Shown here piece after piece: positions 1 to 10,554 of a stretch of DNA of 64,000 bases. The position numbers and the translations under genes were made by a program. The notes beneath the pieces were generated by a model. The model ran no database searches. It was not told the origin of the DNA and saw only the letters and a program-made list of their open reading frames with translations. The stretch comes from Lithobates sylvaticus. Lineage: Eukaryota; Chordata; Amphibia; Anura; Ranidae. The stretch spans positions 273,245,492 to 273,309,491 of the forward strand of contig CM053030.1 of NCBI GenBank assembly GCA_028564925.1, given 5' to 3'. Numbering within the stretch: the first letter of the stretch is position 1; each line of letters starts with the position of its first letter.

Positions 1-660
1 AAACCCACACGTCACACACCATAACCCCTCCCCACCCCCTAGTGGTTAACTCTTTCACTGCCAGTGTCATTTATACAGGAATAAATGCATTTAAATAGCA
101 TTGATTGCTGTATAAATGACAATGGTCCCAAAAATGTGTCAAAAATGTCTGATGTGTCTGCCATAATGTCGCAGTCACAATAAAAATCGCGGATCGCCGC
201 AATTACTAGTAAAAAAAAAATATTAATAAAAATGCTATAAAACTATCCCCTATTTTGTAAACGCTATAACTTTTGCGCAAACCAATCAATAATCGCTAAT
301 TGCGATTTTTTTAACCAAAAATATGTAGAAGAATAAGTATCAGCCTAAACTGAGGAAAAAAAAAGTTTTTTTATATATTTTTGGGGGGATATTTATTATA
401 GCAAAAAGTAAAAAAATATTGCATTTTTTTTTCAAAATTGTCGCTCTATTTTTGTTTATAGCGCAAAAAATAAAAACCGCAGAGGCGATCAAATACCACC
501 AAAAGAAAGCTCTATTTGTGGGAAAAAAAAGGGATGCCAATTTTGTTTGGGAGCCACGTCACACAGCCACGCAATTGTCAGTTAAAGCGACGTAGTGCCG
601 AATCGCAAAAAAGGGGCCTGGTCCTTTGGCTGCCAATTGGTCCGGGGCTGAAGTGGTTAA
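1..660 (+). mobile_element. TTAA-flanked MITE (piggyBac-like), copy 1, cut by window edge
   Basis: Non-coding AT-rich element whose left part lies outside the window. It ends in GAAGTGGTTAA at 650-660. Nearly the same ~650 bp recurs at about 35390-36047, and inverted at about 40010-40620. The complete copy at 35048-36043 shows TTAA on both sides and short inverted ends (CCGCTTCC / GAAGTGG), the pattern of non-autonomous piggyBac-type elements. The right flank from 661 is Tx1/L1 LINE sequence, so this copy seems to sit in that LINE's 5' part. No transposase is present; the superfamily call is an inference from the TTAA sites. Confidence 0.75.
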
Positions 661-980
661 ATAGACCCCTTAATTAATTTATCTAGGCTCTCGGTTTTTA
701 TTAATAGGCTTGGAGGTGACTATGTATCATTAATGCCCTCAGAGGAGGACTCTTTATAGTTCCGTTTTTTTTTTTCCCCTTTAGTGGTATCGGCAGCACT
801 GCTGGGGAAGGACACACCCCCAAATAGGCATCTGCCAGTCCCATTTGAGCTAAGTTGGGAGAGTTGAAGTTTTTTCTCTTTTTTTTATTTTTATTATTGG
901 TCTATTCGCCTTCTCATCCCCCCCCCCCCCCCTTTGTCATTGCCCCCACCTTTTTCTTAGTTTTTTTTGTTTGGGGAGCC

Positions 981-1690
981 ATGGCATCTGATCATCCCGG
1001 GGCACAACTGACCTCCCCGGTGAGGTTAATTTCCCTTAACATGAGAGGTCTTAATGTCCCAGAAAAAAGGTCCAGGTTATTGAGAGATTTGACAAAAATG
1101 CGGAGTCAGATTGCTTTTCTTTAAGAAACACATTTTCAGGCCAGGAAAATTCCAAAATTGACTAATAGAGCATATCCAGTGGTATATCACAGTTCATCAC
1201 CGACTTCTAAAGCTAAGAGAGTCAGTATTCTCCTAGCAAGGTATGTTCCATGGTTGCCAGGCATATATATTGCAGATGAGCCAGGTAGATTATTGATTGT
1301 CAAGGGTGCAATTGGAGCCACTCGGTTAACTTTGGTCAATGTGTACTTTCCAAATTCAAATCAGTTGCTTTTCTTAAGGTCATTGATCCCCCTGATTTAG
1401 GAGCATAGCGATGGTGTACTGATCGTAGGAGGGGATTTTAATTTTGCATATGACCCTCTCTTAGATGTCTCAAGGGGGGTGTCTCACTTATCATTCTCTT
1501 ATTTAAAGCAACTGAAGACAGAATTAAACCTCCTTCAATTGGTAGACGTATGGCGCCTACAACACCCCAATGTTCGAGATTATACTTTTTTCCCCCAGTA
1601 CATTCAACATACTCAAGAACTGATTATTTTTTATCACTCAGAAAGATTTTGACAGAGTTCGAGTTACTACGATCTAACCATCTAGACTTA
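981..1690 (+). pseudogene. LINE ORF2 N-terminus: AP-like endonuclease, decayed
   Basis: Start chosen at the ATG at 981 (MASDHP), just ahead of the domain. Family motifs follow in order: SLNMRGLN near the start, an ETHF motif straight after an in-frame stop at about 1122, NVYFPN near 1340, and GGDFNF near 1430. In intact Tx1/L1 elements this endonuclease nicks the target DNA to prime reverse transcription. Here the reading frame carries stops (about 1122 and 1398) and shifts near 1550-1680, so no full-length product can be made. The family call is secure; the exact end of the domain is approximate. Confidence 0.8.
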
Positions 1691-2175
1691 AATATAGTAG
1701 CTACAAGGAACTGGTCTTGGAGGCTCAATGACACACTGTTAAAGGACCCTACTACTATGAGTGGAGTCCTTCAGGGTCTAGAAGAATATTTTAGCCAGAA
1801 TAATCAACCTAATACGCCCCCGACAGTACTGTGGGAGGCTCACAAATGCTTTATAAGAGGAATATTTCTTAAATATGGAGCGAGGATTAAGAGATTGAGG
1901 CGGTCGGAAACTGCGTCGTTATTTTTAAGGATTCGTAAACTTGAGGCTATACATAAAAAAAACACTTGCTTTACAGACACAGAAAGAACTATTCACCTTA
2001 AGTCAGCAGTATAATCAAATCGTAAATGCAGAAGTGAAGGAAAAATGATGTCGATATAAACAGTCTATCTATCTATGAATATGGAAATAAACCAGGGGTT
2101 CTCCTAGCCAGGGCACTGAAAGGGTCACAAACGAAACCGCATATCGCTCAAATTACATCAGGATCTGGCACCAAG

Positions 2176-3729
2176 TTGTTAGACACAGAGTCTATAGCTC
2201 AGAAATTCCAAAAATGTTATAGGAAGCTTTATAACCTCCCTAACACCCAAATTCAGCAAGGTGTATCTCGGGCAGATTTGATATCTACTTTTTTGATATC
2301 TTCAGGTATGCCCTCCCTCTTGTCAGAGGTAACTGAGGGAATGGAAGCACCTATAACAGATAAAGAACTGGCCATGGCAATAGAATCTTCTAAATTAGGG
2401 AAGGCCCCTGGCCCATATGGGCTAAATCTTTTCAGGATGTTCTCTCTCCATACTTTTTACGTACCTATAATTCTATTTCAGCCAATTGTAAGCTAACAGA
2501 TGACACTTTGAGGGCTCATATTATGGTCATCCTTAAGCAGGACAAAGACCACACTCAATGTAGGAATTACCGCCCCCTAGCACTCTTAAATGCCGATTTA
2601 AAATTATTTTCTAAAATCCTAGCCAATAGGCTATTGCCATATATTCCCCATCTTGTCCACGCAGACCAGGCAGGCTTTATCCCCCAAAGAGAGGCCAGTG
2701 ACAATACTGTAAGGGCAATAGATCTGATCCACTCCGATCGGATGCCAGACCTTTTTGGCTCCTATCAACAGATGCCGAAAAGGCCTTTGATCGGGTGGAC
2801 TGGCAGTTCTTACGACTTACCCATGGACATATTGGCCTGGGGTCACAAATGCAGTCCTGTATTCAGGCATTATACACTGGCCCCACAGCCGCTGTGCTGG
2901 TGAATGGGGTCCGATCAGAGTATTTTTCTCTGTCCAACGGGACAGGCAGGGCTGCCCTCTCTCTCCATTAATCTTAGTGTTAACCCTGGAACCCTTTCTC
3001 TGTAAAGTTAGATCAGACCCTTTGATTAGTGGAATACAGGTCTCAAGCATGGAGCATAAAATCGATGCGTATGCAGACGATCTTTTATTTTTTCTCACTG
3101 ACCCAGAGGCTTCACTACCTTGTTTATTTCAATGTTTTGCACAGTATAAGGATCTTTCTAATTTTTCCATGAATAATGTTAAAAGCGAAGCGATGAGTAT
3201 TCTTCTCCCTAGGGAGCGTATTGTAAAGTTCCAAGGCCCCTATCAGTTTAAATGGGTTAAGTCTTTTTTGAAATATCTGGGGGTTAAATTAACCCCGGAT
3301 ACTGCCTCATTATATGAGATACATTTTTGTTCGTTATTATCTAAAATGCGATCACATCTCCAACTTTGGCAAACACTTATTCTTACATGGTTTTGGAGGT
3401 GTAACACATATAAGATTACATTACTCCCACAGACATATCTAATGCAAGCAATACCTATTAAACTACCCCAAGCCTTTTTTAATTTGTGTAGGACATTGTT
3501 AATTCAATTTCTCTGGAGCAATAAAGTTGCTAGACTCCGTTACTCACTGTTAGTTCTGCCTAAATCCCTGGGCGGAATTGGTCTACCTGACTTGATCTCA
3601 TATTATCAAGCTTTACACTTGTCTAGAGTGGTGTCATGGTGTACTTCTTTGCAGACCAAACCCTGGGTACAAGTAGAACAACAAGCCTCACCGATCGTTT
3701 TTGTCTGTGCTTCCCTGGGTTGCCCATAA
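2176..3729 (+). pseudogene. LINE ORF2 reverse transcriptase, decayed
   Basis: Reverse transcriptase of the Tx1/L1 kind. Motifs in order: GKAPGPYGL (about 2400), a block with RNYRPLALLN and QAGFIPQRE (2560-2690), EKAFDRVDWQF (about 2776-2808), and AYADDLLFFL (about 3070-3099) with the catalytic YADD. Several frames must be followed: the stretch 2176-2496, then 2508-2760, then a frame change just before EKAFDR, and another near 2940 where the expected RQGCP motif is broken. The remainder to 3729 is the thumb and connector. Non-functional; it is continued by the C-terminal part downstream. Confidence 0.85.
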
Positions 3730-4577
3730 ATATTGGGGATTGAAGAGACACCCTACGATTGGGGCTACAATTGAAGTTCTTATTCAAACACTCTCAACAA
3801 AGGGCCTTTCTCCTAACCCATCACCTTTAACACCAGTGATTCAGAACTCAGACTTTACGCCTGGACTTGAACATAAACAGCTCCGGGGTTTGATAGGATT
3901 GGACATAACTAGACGTATACACTTCGTTACTTTGCAGGGATGGATGTTTATGCAAGATCTATCCACAATTTCACAGCCTCCCCTGAGCTCCTGGTCAACC
4001 TTTCAATTGGCACATTATTTAAGGTCTATACCAGAAGCGTAACTCCATGTTAGGCCACTGATTAAAATTATTTCCTAAAATCCTAGCCAATAGGCTATTG
4101 CCATATATTCCCCATCTTGTCCACGCAGACCAGGCAGGCTTTATCCCCCAGAGAGAGGCCAGGGACAATACTGTAAGGGCAATAGATCTGATCCACTTCG
4201 CCCGATCGAACATCTGTGTGGCGAGGAATATGTACCACATTCGCTGTCACTTTTCTATAAACTAATCATTGAGCCTTTAGAAGGCCACGTTCCCTCGTAT
4301 ATATGCCGCTGGGAGGAGGACCTTCAAATTTCCTTTACAAGCATGCAAATTAAAAGAATTATTTCACTGGCCCATAAATCTTCTATAGCTAGTAATTATT
4401 AAGAGCAGGGTTATAAGTTGCTGGCCAGGTGGTACAGGGTCCCGGCCCTACTTAATAAATTCTACCCGCAAACCTATGTTGGCGGTGCAAGAAAGAGCCA
4501 GGGACATTATTGCATATTTTTTGGGTATGCCCTTTAATTATACCATTTTGGAAGGAAGTGGGGAACTGGATTAAACA
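3730..4577 (+). pseudogene. LINE ORF2 C-terminal region up to the PLE insertion
   Basis: Continuation of ORF2 after the polymerase. The segment 3701-4042 ends in FQLAHYLRSIPEA and is followed by an out-of-place 136-bp copy of RT sequence (4062-4197). The C-terminal region then resumes near 4205 and runs through YKLLARWYRVPALLNKF (about 4408-4458) to a CWRC...LLHIFWVC motif (about 4476-4532), the zinc-knuckle-like end typical of Tx1/L1 ORF2 proteins. Stops and shifts are present. The last codons (LDPLGYLLHLNAIP and on) lie beyond the PLE at 9959-10144. Confidence 0.75.
4062..4197 (+). repeat. Internal direct duplication of LINE RT sequence
   Basis: 136 bp that match 2598-2733 of the same LINE copy with only a few differences by eye, inserted into the C-terminal coding region. 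Both copies run into CCGATCG at their right end, suggesting a microhomology-guided template switch or a local duplication. The duplicated piece codes for the KILANRLLPYIPH...ADQAGFIP block of the RT. Confidence 0.85.
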
Positions 4578-4590
4578 ATTGACATCAGTT

Positions 4591-5040
4591 TCAAAGAAAA
4601 AAGGAAATATTTGGGACTTTAAATGAGACGCAACAGGGAATATTACGCCTCCATCCCTAGTTGCTTGAAAGAGGGGGGAGGGTGGGACTTTAGATGAGGT
4701 GCGTGAGGTAGAGCCAGACACAACCATATACATATGTAAAAAATTATATTCTTTATTAGACCAAAAATAGGGCATGGATCAACCCATATAAACGCATAAT
4801 AACGCATTGGCATATAAAATACAAAGTATCAACATATATATTGAGGATAGTCACCAACATGACACAGAAAGTAAATATTGTACATCACAGTCCCTCAAAT
4901 GGAGTAGGCATTACATTATATCAGGGTGGTAGAACAGTAAAAACCATCTAGAATCATACATATGAGATGGATGCATCAAAATAAGCTTGACGACGTTTCG
5001 TGGACTTCTATTCACTCATCAGGAGCAAGTGCATCCATAT
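4591..5040 (-). repeat. PLE terminal direct repeat (pLTR), left copy
   Basis: 450 bp matching 9481-9930 with 7 differences counted by eye and no gaps. On - it ends with an A+T-rich tail next to the LINE. It contains the hammerhead core near 4996-5022 and an AATAAA-poor, AT-rich middle. Confidence 0.85.
4987..5028 (-). ncRNA. Hammerhead ribozyme motif, PLE copy 1 left repeat
   Basis: Read on -, the conserved core CTGATGA (complement of 5016-5022) is followed by a helix II (GTGAA / TCCAC, one mismatch) and GAAA (complement of 4996-4999), then CGTCGTC. This order and spacing match the minimal hammerhead ribozymes reported in PLE terminal repeats. Self-cleavage is not shown by sequence alone. 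Confidence 0.7.
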
Positions 5041-5704
5041 ACTAAAAAGGGGATAAAAAAGATCACCATTATAGTTTGATATAGCCACAGACTGGAGGGA
5101 TTAAAGATGATGAACAAATAAACGGCCATAACTGAAAGTACTCACACAAGAGCTGATACTAGGTCATGCGATACCACCTGCCAGAGGTCAGCCAGATATA
5201 CATGTCCAGCACGGGAGCTGAGGAAAGGACCCAAGCATGAACCAGGAGCACACACGCAGTCCCCCAAAGAAAAGTGTGTATGGAAAAATCTTGATGTAAC
5301 TGTGGATGGGTTTTCTGTATTGTATACAATAAAGTAAATGGTTTGTTACCATATTGGTATAAATAAAAAGAAATGTCATAGAGTAGACCCATCACCACAG
5401 TATAAAAGTATATTATAGAGCATATCAACAAGGTGAACAGAATGAAAAGATAGGGTGTCCATATGGTAAGAATAGGGAAGGAGATGAGATTCCTGAAACC
5501 AGGAGAAATTGATGAAGAGTAGAGCAATTTAAGAATAAAGCAAGAGCTTGCTATGTATTTACCCATGTAGGTCCTAATGAGATATGAACCAGAAATGGAG
5601 CTCAGTATGGGTATGCTGAAAAAAGGTCACTGAAGGGGAACTGCAGGGTGAGCCCAGCATCCAGGGTCCCATCCAGCGTCACACTGGCGTGACAACAAGG
5701 GAAA
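5041..5704. other. PLE interior, no recognised gene
   Basis: Native interior of the PLE between its left repeat and the MITE. The longest open stretch on - (5159-5566, 135 codons) is hydrophobic and low in complexity and matches no family I recognise. The matching right-hand interior is 9150-9480. Nothing else supported. Confidence 0.5.
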
Positions 5705-6129
5705 AGCCCCATACACACGGTCGGACTTTTTCATCAATTTGGTCCGATCGGACAAGGTTGTTGAAAAATCAGACCGTGTGTATGCACCATCGGACAGTGT
5801 TCGTCGGTTTGTCCGTCGGACAAAGTCTTATCTCCTGCTGGAAAGATTTCCGTCAACCCGGTCCGATCACACCAAATCCGAGCGTGTGTACGCTTGTCCG
5901 ACCGGACAAAGTGCTACGCATGCTCAGATCACATTACAAGACCAAAGCTATTGGCTACTAGCCTCTACGTAGTCCCGTCGTAGGCAACAAACGTCACCAC
6001 GTTCAGAATGATCGGATTTTCCGACAACTTTGTCCGATCGTGTGTACGCAAAACCAACATCAGACAAAGTATGACGGACATGGTCCGACGGACCTGGTCC
6101 ACGGATTGTCCGCGCGTGTGTATGGGGCT
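5705..6129. mobile_element. MITE with AGCCCCATACACACG ends, copy 1
   Basis: About 425 bp with long inverted ends: AGCCCCATACACACGGTCGG at the left, and the right end reads AGCCCCATACACACGCGCGG on the other strand. Many internal CGGAC/GTCCG palindromes. A close copy lies at 24531-24956. The target duplication is unclear here (AA or AAA on both sides). Inserted in the PLE interior. No coding capacity. Confidence 0.85.
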
Positions 6130-6639
6130 AAAGACAGCATGGCAACAGCCGGACCTGTTCACCATGTGTCAGCCAAGCTAAAATAGCACACACCTGCGTG
6201 AAGGGATGCCCACTAGGGATGGGCCCGGTGTTCGATTCGAACCCATGTTCGAATCGAACATCGGGCGTTCGCCCGCTCGGCGAGCCCAGAACTATTTGGG
6301 CCCTTTGCATCAAATTCGTGTGATGCGAGCGGCCCGCAATGCATTGCGCCAGTCGCAGTGCAATGCTGGCTGATGATTGGCCAAGCATGCACTGTGACCC
6401 TGCATGCTTGGCCAATCACAGCGCCGGCAGCGAGGATAGCCATAATTGGCTACAGGCAGGATGCCTGTAGCCAATTATAGCTCAGGGGCTTTAGTACCCG
6501 CACCACTGTATAAGAGGCCGCCGCGGCGGCGGCCTCGCATATTGTGTTTCAGTGTCAGCGTGTCAGTGTGCTGCTGACTGCTGACAATATGTGCTTTATT
6601 TCTGGGGATTTGTGTGTGCGTGCTGTTAGTACAGCATTA

Positions 6640-7668
6640 CAGTATCACATCTGGGGGGTGTCTATAGGTTGCCTGTGAAGGGGGGCAGGTTTCCTGTGCT
6701 TAGAACTGTCCCTGCAAAAAGTGTAATTTTTGCAGGAAAAAAGCTATTTAAAAGCACTCGCGGCTAATGAATTGATGGCTCCCGTAACACAGAGAACTGT
6801 CATTCATTTATAAAAAAAAAAAAAAAAAAAGCGTGGGGGTCCCCCCAAATTCAATAACCAGGCCCTTCAGGTCTGGGATGGATATTAAGGGGGACCCCAG
6901 CCAAAAAAAAAAATGGCGTAGGGTCCCCCTCAAAATCCATACCAGACCCTTGAGGTCTGGGATGGATTTTAAGGGGAACCCCAGCCAAAAAAAATGGCGT
7001 GGGGTCCCCCTCAAAATCCATACCAGACCCTTATCCGAGCACGCAACCTGGCAGGCCGCAGGAAAAGAGGGGGGACGAGGGCGGCCCCCCTCCCGCCTGA
7101 ACCGTACCAGGCCACATGCCCTCAACATTGGGAGGATGCTTTTGGGGTCTAAGACCCCCAAAGCACCTTGTCCCCATGTTGATGAGGACAAGGGCCTCAT
7201 CCCCACAACCGTGCCCGGTGGTTGTGGGGGTCTGCGGGCGGGGGGCTTATCGGAATCTGGAAGCCCCCTTTAACAAGGGGACCCCCAGATCCCGCCTCCC
7301 CCCTGTGTGAAATGGTAAAGGGGTACAAAAGTACCCCTACCATTTCACCAAAAAAGTGTCAAAAATTGTAAAAATGACAGGAGACGGTCTTTGACAATTC
7401 CTTTATTAAAATCTTCTTTCTTCATCCTTCGGTTTCTTCATCTTCTCCTTCCGTCATCTTCTCCTTCCGTCATCTTCTTCCATCTGCTTCCATTTTCTTC
7501 TTCCTCCGATCCGCTTCTTCTTGCGCTGGTCTTCTCGTCCTTCTCGTCCGGCATCTTCTTCCATGGCGTCGGTGTCTCTTCTTGGGCCACTTCTCGCAAT
7601 GGGAGGCTCCCGCTATGTGAGGCTTCGCTGCCTCTGACAGGTCTTTTATAATGGAGGGCACCTGGTGT
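6640..7668 (+). repeat. Left arm of hAT fold-back inverted repeat
   Basis: Pairs with 7699-8840. It holds two to three head-to-tail copies of a ~75-bp sub-repeat with GGTCTGGGATGGAT and CATACCAGACC palindromes, then a C+T-rich purine/pyrimidine-biased stretch near the centre. Pairing is dense across the whole arm by eye; the right arm has an extra sub-repeat. Confidence 0.85.
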
Positions 7669-7698
7669 CCCTATGGCTTTCCCCATGACGTCAGAGGG

Positions 7699-8840
7699 GG
7701 GTAGGGTCACCAGGTGCCCTCCGTTATAAAAGACCTGTCAGACGGAGCGAAGCCTCACACAGCGGGAGCCTCCCATTGCGAGGAGCGGCCCGACAGAAGA
7801 ACAGATGCCGACGCCATGGAAGGACGAGAAGACCAGTGCAAGAAGAAGCGGATCGGAGGAAGAAGAAAATGGAAGAAGGTGGAAGAAGATGGAAGAAGAT
7901 GGAAGAAGATGACGGAAGGAGAAGATGAAGAAACCGAAGGATGAAGAAAGAAGATTTTAATAAAGGAATTGTCAAAGACCGTCTCCTGTCATTTTTAAAA
8001 TTTTTGACACTTTTTTGGTGAAATGGTAGGGGTATTTTTGTACCCCCTTACCATTTCACACAGGGGGGGCCGGGATATGGGGGTCCCCTTGTTAAAGGGG
8101 GCTTCCAGATTCCGATAAGCCCCCCACCCGCAGACCCCCACAACCACCGGGCACGGTTGTGGGGATGAGGCCCTTGTCCTCATCAACATGGGGACAAGGT
8201 GATTTGGGGGTCTTAGACCCCCAAAGCATCCTCCCAATGTTGAGGGCATGTGGCCTGGTACGGTTCAGGCGGGAGGGGGGGGCCGCTCTCGTCCCCCCCT
8301 CTTTTCCTGCGGCCTGCCAGGTTGCGTGCTCGGATAAGGGTCTGGTATGGATTTTGAGGGGGACCCCACGCCATTTTTTTTGGCTGGGGTTCCCCTTAAA
8401 ATCCATCCCAGACCTCAAGGGTCTGGTATGGATTTTGAGGGGGACCCCACGCCATTTTTTTGGGCTGGGGTTCCCCTTAAAATCCATCCCAGACCTCAAG
8501 GGTCTGATATGGATTTTGAGGGGGACCCTACGCCATATTTTTTTTGGCTGGGGTCCCCCTTAATATCCATCCCAGACCTGAAGGGCCTGGTTATTGAATT
8601 TGGGGGGACCCCCACGCTTTTTTTTTAAATTATTTTTATTTTTTATCAATGACTTTTTTTTTATGAATGACTTTCAATGAATGACTGTTCTCTGTATTAC
8701 GGGAGCCGTCAATTAACATTAGCCGGGAGTGATTTTAAATAGATTTCTTTCCTGCAAAAATGACACTTTTTGCAGAGACAGTTCTAAGCACGAGAAACAT
8801 GCGCCCCTTTACATGCATACTATAGACACCCCCCAGGTAC
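7699..8840 (-). repeat. Right arm of hAT fold-back inverted repeat
   Basis: Reverse complement of 6640-7668, with a ~30-bp central loop (7669-7698) bounded by CACCTGGTG / CACCAGGTG. An RNA crossing it would form a hairpin of roughly one kilobase. Confidence 0.85.
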
Positions 8841-9480
8841 GAAATTTAAAGGAATATTACACTTTTATTGTTTCAATTTAAGCATTATTAAAATCACTGC
8901 TCCTGAAAAAACGGCCGTTTTTAAAAAAAAATTTGCATTGATACATGTCCCCTGGGGCAGGATCCAGGTCCCCAAACACTTTTTATGACAATAACATGCA
9001 TATTAGCCTTTAAAATTAGCACTTTTGATTTTGAACGTTCGCATCCATTATAACTAATAGGGTTCTAAAGCTCGCACGGACTTTAGGTCCGTTCGCGGGT
9101 TCTGGTGCGAGCCGAACGGGGGGGTGTTCAGCTCATCCCTAATGCCCACTGGGCGTCACACGCATGGAGTGGAAGGTGTGGCGCTGATGCACGGTGAAAA
9201 TGCCCGCCCAATCCCCCATCCCCATAATGTGTGGGAAGGAGGGGAGAGGGAAGGCACGCAGCGTGCATCGCAGCTCCCATGCAAACAAACCACCGGCCAA
9301 CCTGTTGGCTGCAGAACACACTAAACCAGTTCAGCTCAAAGGAGTAGAGACAATTACAGCAGCAATGTGTCCATCAAAATCAGCTGTGTTCAATGTGGTA
9401 TATGGTAACTTGACCACTAGGGGTCAGATACAATGAAGTGAAGGCTCTAGAACCACACACACCTCCATCCCTAATCAGTA

Positions 9481-9930
9481 TCAAAGAAAAAAGGAAATAT
9501 TTGGGACTTTAAATGAGACGCAATGGGGAATATTACGTCTCCATCCTTAGTTGCTTGAAAGAGGGGGGAGGGTGGGACTTTAGATGAGGTGCGTGAGGTA
9601 GAGCCAGACACAACCATATACATATGTAAAAAATTATATTCTTTATTAGACCAAAAATAGGGCATGGATCAACCCATATAAACGCATAATAACGCATTGG
9701 CATATAAAATACAAAGTATCAACATATATATTGAGGATAGTCACCAACATGACACAGAAAGTAAATATTGTACATCACAGTCCCTCAAATGGAGTAGGCA
9801 TTACATTATATTAGGGTGGTAGAACAGTAAAAAACATCTAGAATCATACATATGAGATGGATGCATCAAAATAAGCTTGACGACGTTTCGTGGACTTCTA
9901 TCCACTCATCAGGAGCAAGTGCATCCATAT
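9481..9930 (-). repeat. PLE terminal direct repeat (pLTR), right copy
   Basis: Gap-free match to 4591-5040. Followed by 15 bp (9931-9945) and then the 13-bp target duplication leading back into the LINE. Confidence 0.85.
9877..9918 (-). ncRNA. Hammerhead ribozyme motif, PLE copy 1 right repeat
   Basis: Same arrangement as the left repeat: CTGATGA (complement of 9906-9912), helix II, GAAA (complement of 9886-9889). Here helix II is perfect over 5 bp (GTGGA / TCCAC), so this is the better-preserved of the two. Confidence 0.75.
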
Positions 9931-9958
9931 ATAATATACATCCATATTGACATCAGTT

Positions 9959-10554
9959 GACCTTGGTTTGGACCCTTTGGGATATCTCCTGCACCTAAAT
10001 GCGATACCCCTACATAAATATAAAAAGTCATTGGTAGCACATATGCAGAATGCTGCTCAGGCGTGTATCCCAGATCTATGGAAATCTACCACTATTCCAC
10101 CTGTGCAATATTGGTTTTACAGAATAGATGAAATTAGAGACTGAGATGTCCTTAAGATATTCCACTTTATTTTTTTTTTATTTTTTTTTAATCCCCCTCC
10201 CGTGGCCTCCAGGGGATGGGCCAGGGGAGAGGTTTATTTTATTTTAGAGAAGGGAAGGTAATATAAAGGAAGAATTTTAGTAGTGATATCGAAGGAATGC
10301 AATCCAGGTTAATAATTGTAGTAATATTTATTACTAGGCATATTTTGTGGCTTTAAATTCCTAATTGTATGGTATTCGATATGAGATGCCGCAGGTTTAT
10401 TTGTAATGTTGTGAGGCTGGATTGTTAGACCTGTCCTCTACTTTAATATATGTTTATTCCTTTTCTTGTTATTGTTTTATATTGTTCATATGTTCTGTAT
10501 ATAACTGGGAAAAAAATATTGAATAAAAAATTATATTAAAAAAAAAAAAAAAAA
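9959..10554 (+). pseudogene. LINE copy 1: end of ORF2, 3' UTR and poly-A
   Basis: The frame at 9947-10144 reads LDPLGYLLHLNAIPLHKYKK and ends IDEIRD before a stop at about 10142. This is the last part of Tx1/L1 ORF2 and continues the reading lost at 4577. The 3' UTR follows (10145-10530), rich in T near its start, with AATAAA-like signals near 10523 and a poly-A run at about 10538-10554. Confidence 0.75.

Larger units (their letters stand above)
6214..9141. mobile_element. Fold-back non-autonomous hAT element
   Basis: 2,928 bp flanked by a perfect 8-bp duplication ATGCCCAC (6206-6213 and 9142-9149), with hAT-type ends TAGGGATGGGC / GCTCATCCCTA. Its first ~250 bp match the outer end of the coding hAT at 58736 (read on -) and its last ~500 bp match that element's other end at 49192, including an ATTGGCCAAGCATGC motif and the terminal 35 bp. 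The middle is almost wholly one inverted repeat (arms about 6640-7668 and 7699-8840). There is no transposase, so it must be moved by the related hAT. Open reading frames within the arms are mirror images of each other and are not genes. Confidence 0.9.
4591..9945 (-). mobile_element. Penelope-like element with terminal direct repeats, no coding domain seen
   Basis: An insertion into the LINE flanked by a perfect 13-bp target duplication (4578-4590 and 9946-9958). It starts and nearly ends with 450-bp direct repeats (4591-5040 and 9481-9930) that align without gaps at an offset of exactly 4890. Each repeat carries a hammerhead-ribozyme core on -, a known mark of PLE terminal repeats (pLTRs). 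The ~1.1 kb native interior (5041-5704, 6130-6205, 9150-9480) has no recognisable reverse transcriptase or GIY-YIG endonuclease, so this copy looks non-autonomous or reduced. A MITE and a fold-back hAT have since inserted. The repeats differ at 7 of 450 sites, suggesting moderate to young age. Confidence 0.7.
661..10554 (+). mobile_element. Tx1/L1-type LINE, copy 1, split by a PLE at 4591-9945
   Basis: Remains of a non-LTR retrotransposon on +. In order it shows an AP-endonuclease region (981-1660), reverse transcriptase (2176-3729), a C-terminal region with a CWRC zinc-knuckle-like motif (about 4476-4535), and after the PLE insertion the last ~60 codons (9959-10144), a 3' UTR and a poly-A run ending at 10554. 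ORF1 is not seen and would lie left of the window or be lost. Reading joins across the PLE when one copy of the 13-bp duplication ATTGACATCAGTT (4578-4590, 9946-9958) is discounted. Many stops and frameshifts make it long dead. Confidence 0.85.

Noticed and set aside
6808-8563. Paired 130-146 codon frames in the fold-back hAT
   Set aside because: The same peptides appear on + and - at mirrored positions, as expected of inverted-repeat arms; no conserved domain.
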